In this document: in pieces, positions 33,314 to 35,473 of the stretch
How the letters are laid out: each line of letters opens with the position of its first letter
Numbering within the stretch: position 1 is the stretch's first letter
Origin: Gammaproteobacteria bacterium
Lineage (GTDB): Bacteria; Pseudomonadota; Gammaproteobacteria; Steroidobacterales; Woeseiaceae
Direction of reading: 5' to 3'
Assembly: GCA_030641695.1 (NCBI GenBank)
Contig: DAOWGY010000013.1
Span: forward strand, 1-35,473
DNA: 35,473 bases
Program-made: the position numbers and the translations under genes
The notes under the pieces: model-generated
Told to the model about the DNA's origin: nothing
The model's input: the letters and a program-made list of their open reading frames with translations, nothing else
Databases searched by the model: none

Positions 33314-33356
33314 GCTTGAGGATACAGGGCCGCAGCAATCCGTCCGCGACGTAGCC

Positions 33357-34343
33357 TTACTCGATCGTCCAGCTACTGGGCCCCTTGATGAAGTCAGCGA
33401 CTTTCTTTGTGCGTTGCATGCGCGACGGATGGTGCGCATAAAAGGCGTCTTCGAAGCGCTGTGCCGGTTGCCGGTAGATAACGCCAAGCGCGACAGGCAG
33501 GTGCAAATCAACGAGCAAGCGGGCGAGCATGACATTGCCTTCGTCATGTATTAGCACTTCGTCGGCTGACTCGGTCGCGTCGATGACCTCGAGCATATAA
33601 CTCTCTGAATTAAAACGAATTCCTTGGTGGCTTTTCTCGCCGAACAACATTGGTTCGCCGTGCTTCAGGTGCAGCTGGGTCTGCGCGGCGTTCTTGCGTG
33701 CAGTGAAAGAGGCGAACACGTCTTCGTTATAGACGATGCAGTTCTGGAAGATCTCGGTAAAGGATGCACCACCGAATGCGTGCGCCTGTTGCAGCACGTC
33801 ACCGAGGCCGACCTTGTCGGTATCGATCGCACGCGCCAGGAATTTCGCGCCGGCGCCGAGCGCGAACTGGCCAGGTGACACGGGCGTGTCGACGGAGCCC
33901 GCCGGACTCGATGGCGAGGTCGTTCCGACACGTGACGTCGGCGAGTACTGCCCCTTCGTGAGGCCGTAGATTTCGTTGTTGAACAACAGGATTTTCAGGC
34001 CGACATTGCGACGCAATGTGTGCAGCAGGTGGTTGCCACCGATCGACAAGCCGTCGCCATCACCCGTAACGACCCACACATCGAGGTCCGGGTTTGCGAG
34101 CTTCAAACCGGTGGCGATGGCAGGCGCACGACCGTGAATCGTGTGAAAGCCGTAAGTGTCGACGTAGTAAGGAAAGCGTGCGGCACAACCGATGCCCGAC
34201 ACGAATACGGTCGACTCGGGTCGTGCGCCGACATCGGCGAGCGTCTTGGTCACCGACTTGAGTATCGCGTAGTCACCGCAGCCCGGGCACCAGCGCACGT
34301 CCTGTGAGGTTGCGAAGTCCTTGGGCGTGAGTTTTTCAGTCAT
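33357..34343 (-). CDS. korB: 2-oxoacid:ferredoxin oxidoreductase, beta subunit (KorB-type)
   Basis: This 328-residue protein binds thiamine diphosphate. RWCPGCGDYAIL (C19, C22) is the conserved start, and GDGDGLSIGGNHLLH followed by ILLFNNEIYGLTKGQYSPTS is the TPP/magnesium site. With the alpha subunit it oxidises 2-oxoglutarate, or a related 2-oxoacid, to the acyl-CoA and reduces ferredoxin. The full-length match is to KorB rather than PorB, but the substrate is inferred. Its ATG overlaps the korA stop by four bases (ATGA). Confidence 0.93.
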   Translation of the reverse strand: MTEKLTPKDFATSQDVRWCPGCGDYAILKSVTKTLADVGARPESTVFVSGIGCAARFPYYVDTYGFHTIHGRAPAIATGLKLANPDLDVWVVTGDGDGLSIGGNHLLHTLRRNVGLKILLFNNEIYGLTKGQYSPTSRVGTTSPSSPAGSVDTPVSPGQFALGAGAKFLARAIDTDKVGLGDVLQQAHAFGGASFTEIFQNCIVYNEDVFASFTARKNAAQTQLHLKHGEPMLFGEKSHQGIRFNSESYMLEVIDATESADEVLIHDEGNVMLARLLVDLHLPVALGVIYRQPAQRFEDAFYAHHPSRMQRTKKVADFIKGPSSWTIE

Positions 34344-35473
34344 GACGCATCCGCTTGTGACACCGCCTGAATTCTCTCAACGAGCTCGGCGATTTTGAAC
34401 GGTTGCCCGCTGACCTTGTTGAAAGGGACAGGGCTGACGGCCAGCCGGTCACGCAGCAAGGTCGTGAGCTGGCCGTTGTTCATTTCAGGGACGAGAATCC
34501 TGTCGAAACGGCTGAGTATTTCCGCGAGGTTTTTCGGCAGAGGATTGATGTGTCGCAGGTGCAAAAAGCTCGTGTCGGTCTGCCGTGCCGCCTGGTAGAT
34601 CGGCCCATAGGTCGAGCCCCAGCCGACGACGACGAGGTCGCCGCTATCCTCGCCATGCTCCATGGCTTGATCGGGTATGAACTCGGCAACTGCATCGACT
34701 TTCGCCTGGCGAAAATCAGTCATGCGCTGATGGTTGTCGGGATCGTAGGAGATATGACCGGTGTCGTAGTCTTTCTCGAGGCCACCGGTGCGATGCACGA
34801 GCCCAGGCATACCAGGAGTTATCCAGGGCCGACCGAGGCTCTCCGGATCGCGCTGGTACGCGGCTCTCTGTGGCGTCAGATCAGCGGATACTTCGGGTAC
34901 CGCGTGGCTTTCGATCCGCGGAATCGATTCGAGATCCGGGATCATCCAGGGTTCAGCCGCGTTCGACAGGTAACCGTCGGCGAGCAGAATCACCGGCGTC
35001 ATGTGACGGAGCGCGATACGCACGGCTTCAATCGCCATGTCGAAGCAGTCTTCCGACGAGGCGACCGCCAATACCGGTAGAGGCGTGTCTGCATTACGCC
35101 CATAGACAGCCTGGTACAGATCGGACTGTTCGGTCTTGGTGGGCAGGCCCGTCGACGGTCCGCCACGTTGCCAGTTCACGATGACGAGCGGCAATTCCGC
35201 GATGACGGCGAGTCCCATGGCTTCGGTCTTCAACGCGATACCTGGGCCCGAACTCGAGGTTACTCCGATCATGCCGCCGTAAGATGCGCCGATTGCCGCA
35301 CACACGGCGGCGATTTCATCTTCCGCCTGGAACGTTCCAATACCGAGTTCCTGCAACCGCGTGAGTCGATGCAGGAGTGGCGATGACGGTGTTATCGGGT
35401 AGGAGCAAAACAAGACGGAGCGGTCGGCGAGTTCGCCGGCCGCCGCGATTCCCAGTGCCAGGGCCTCGGCGCC
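34340..35473 (-). CDS. korA: 2-oxoacid:ferredoxin oxidoreductase, alpha subunit, C-terminal part (truncated by window edge)
   Basis: 377 residues are visible, and the frame is open to the window end, where the 5' part is missing. The region starts GAEALALGIAAAGELADRSV and continues FCSYPITPSSPLLHRL, the pyrimidine-binding domain. ASYGGMIGVTSSSGPGIALK and NWQRGGPSTGLPTKTEQSDL are family hallmarks. The end is the domain II region (VVGWGSTYGPIYQAA). In fused forms the gamma domain lies upstream, outside this window. A TTG near 35413 is not a real start. It is the first gene of a korAB operon. Confidence 0.93.
   Translation of the reverse strand, partial: GAEALALGIAAAGELADRSVLFCSYPITPSSPLLHRLTRLQELGIGTFQAEDEIAAVCAAIGASYGGMIGVTSSSGPGIALKTEAMGLAVIAELPLVIVNWQRGGPSTGLPTKTEQSDLYQAVYGRNADTPLPVLAVASSEDCFDMAIEAVRIALRHMTPVILLADGYLSNAAEPWMIPDLESIPRIESHAVPEVSADLTPQRAAYQRDPESLGRPWITPGMPGLVHRTGGLEKDYDTGHISYDPDNHQRMTDFRQAKVDAVAEFIPDQAMEHGEDSGDLVVVGWGSTYGPIYQAARQTDTSFLHLRHINPLPKNLAEILSRFDRILVPEMNNGQLTTLLRDRLAVSPVPFNKVSGQPFKIAELVERIQAVSQADAS

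Overview
This window looks like chromosomal DNA of a GC-rich Gammaproteobacterium. The evidence is a dsbD-groES-groEL neighbourhood, msrPQ, a PA0069-type radical SAM gene, folE and a KorAB-type 2-oxoacid:ferredoxin oxidoreductase. A perfect CIRCE element before groES argues against an enterobacterium or pseudomonad. It suggests a deeper lineage such as a Woeseia, Steroidobacter, Xanthomonas or Chromatiales relative; this placement is inference. No tRNA, rRNA, CRISPR array, insertion sequence or prophage was seen.

Layout. Positions 1-2655 hold the 5' end of dsbD (minus strand) and the heat-shock operon groES-groEL (plus), with a promoter, CIRCE and a strong terminator. Positions 2896-6263 are a minus-strand run msrP-msrQ-fkbM-like-htpX, concerned with envelope protein repair and quality control. 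Positions 6331-10043 hold a small membrane protein, a FrnE/DsbA-like oxidoreductase, an epoxide-hydrolase-like enzyme, a DksA/TraR-type zinc-finger protein and a secreted protein with two thioredoxin folds.

The most striking region is 10055-13507: a T-box riboswitch with an AUC (Ile) specifier, a TGGT acceptor-end-binding bulge and a downstream terminator-like hairpin. It precedes a type 2 isoleucyl-tRNA synthetase whose class I signature reads GIHH instead of HxGH. T-boxes are mainly a Gram-positive device, and GXHH-type IleRS2 is linked to very high mupirocin resistance. The pair looks like a transferred, self-regulated aminoacylation cassette.

Positions 13527-19573 hold a conserved hypothetical gene with a structured leader, an SRPBCC-GyrI fusion divergent from murI, a 25-bp perfect inverted repeat of REP type, and two secreted lipoprotein metallopeptidases in tandem. 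Positions 19559-24507 are a minus-strand cluster: TPR/TonB-C protein with 12-residue repeats, M23 peptidase, msrA, folE and a beta-propeller protein. Next come the PA0069-family radical SAM gene behind a near-perfect LexA box, a glycine-zipper lipoprotein, a CDF transporter, MscS, EamA, a yellow/royal-jelly-like propeller protein, a rhomboid protease, an SRPBCC protein, an MBL-fold hydrolase and a DUF3667-like protein. The window ends with korB and the 3' part of korA.

A recurring theme is envelope thiol and methionine redox repair: dsbD, msrP, msrQ, msrA, the FrnE-like and thioredoxin-like proteins, and htpX.
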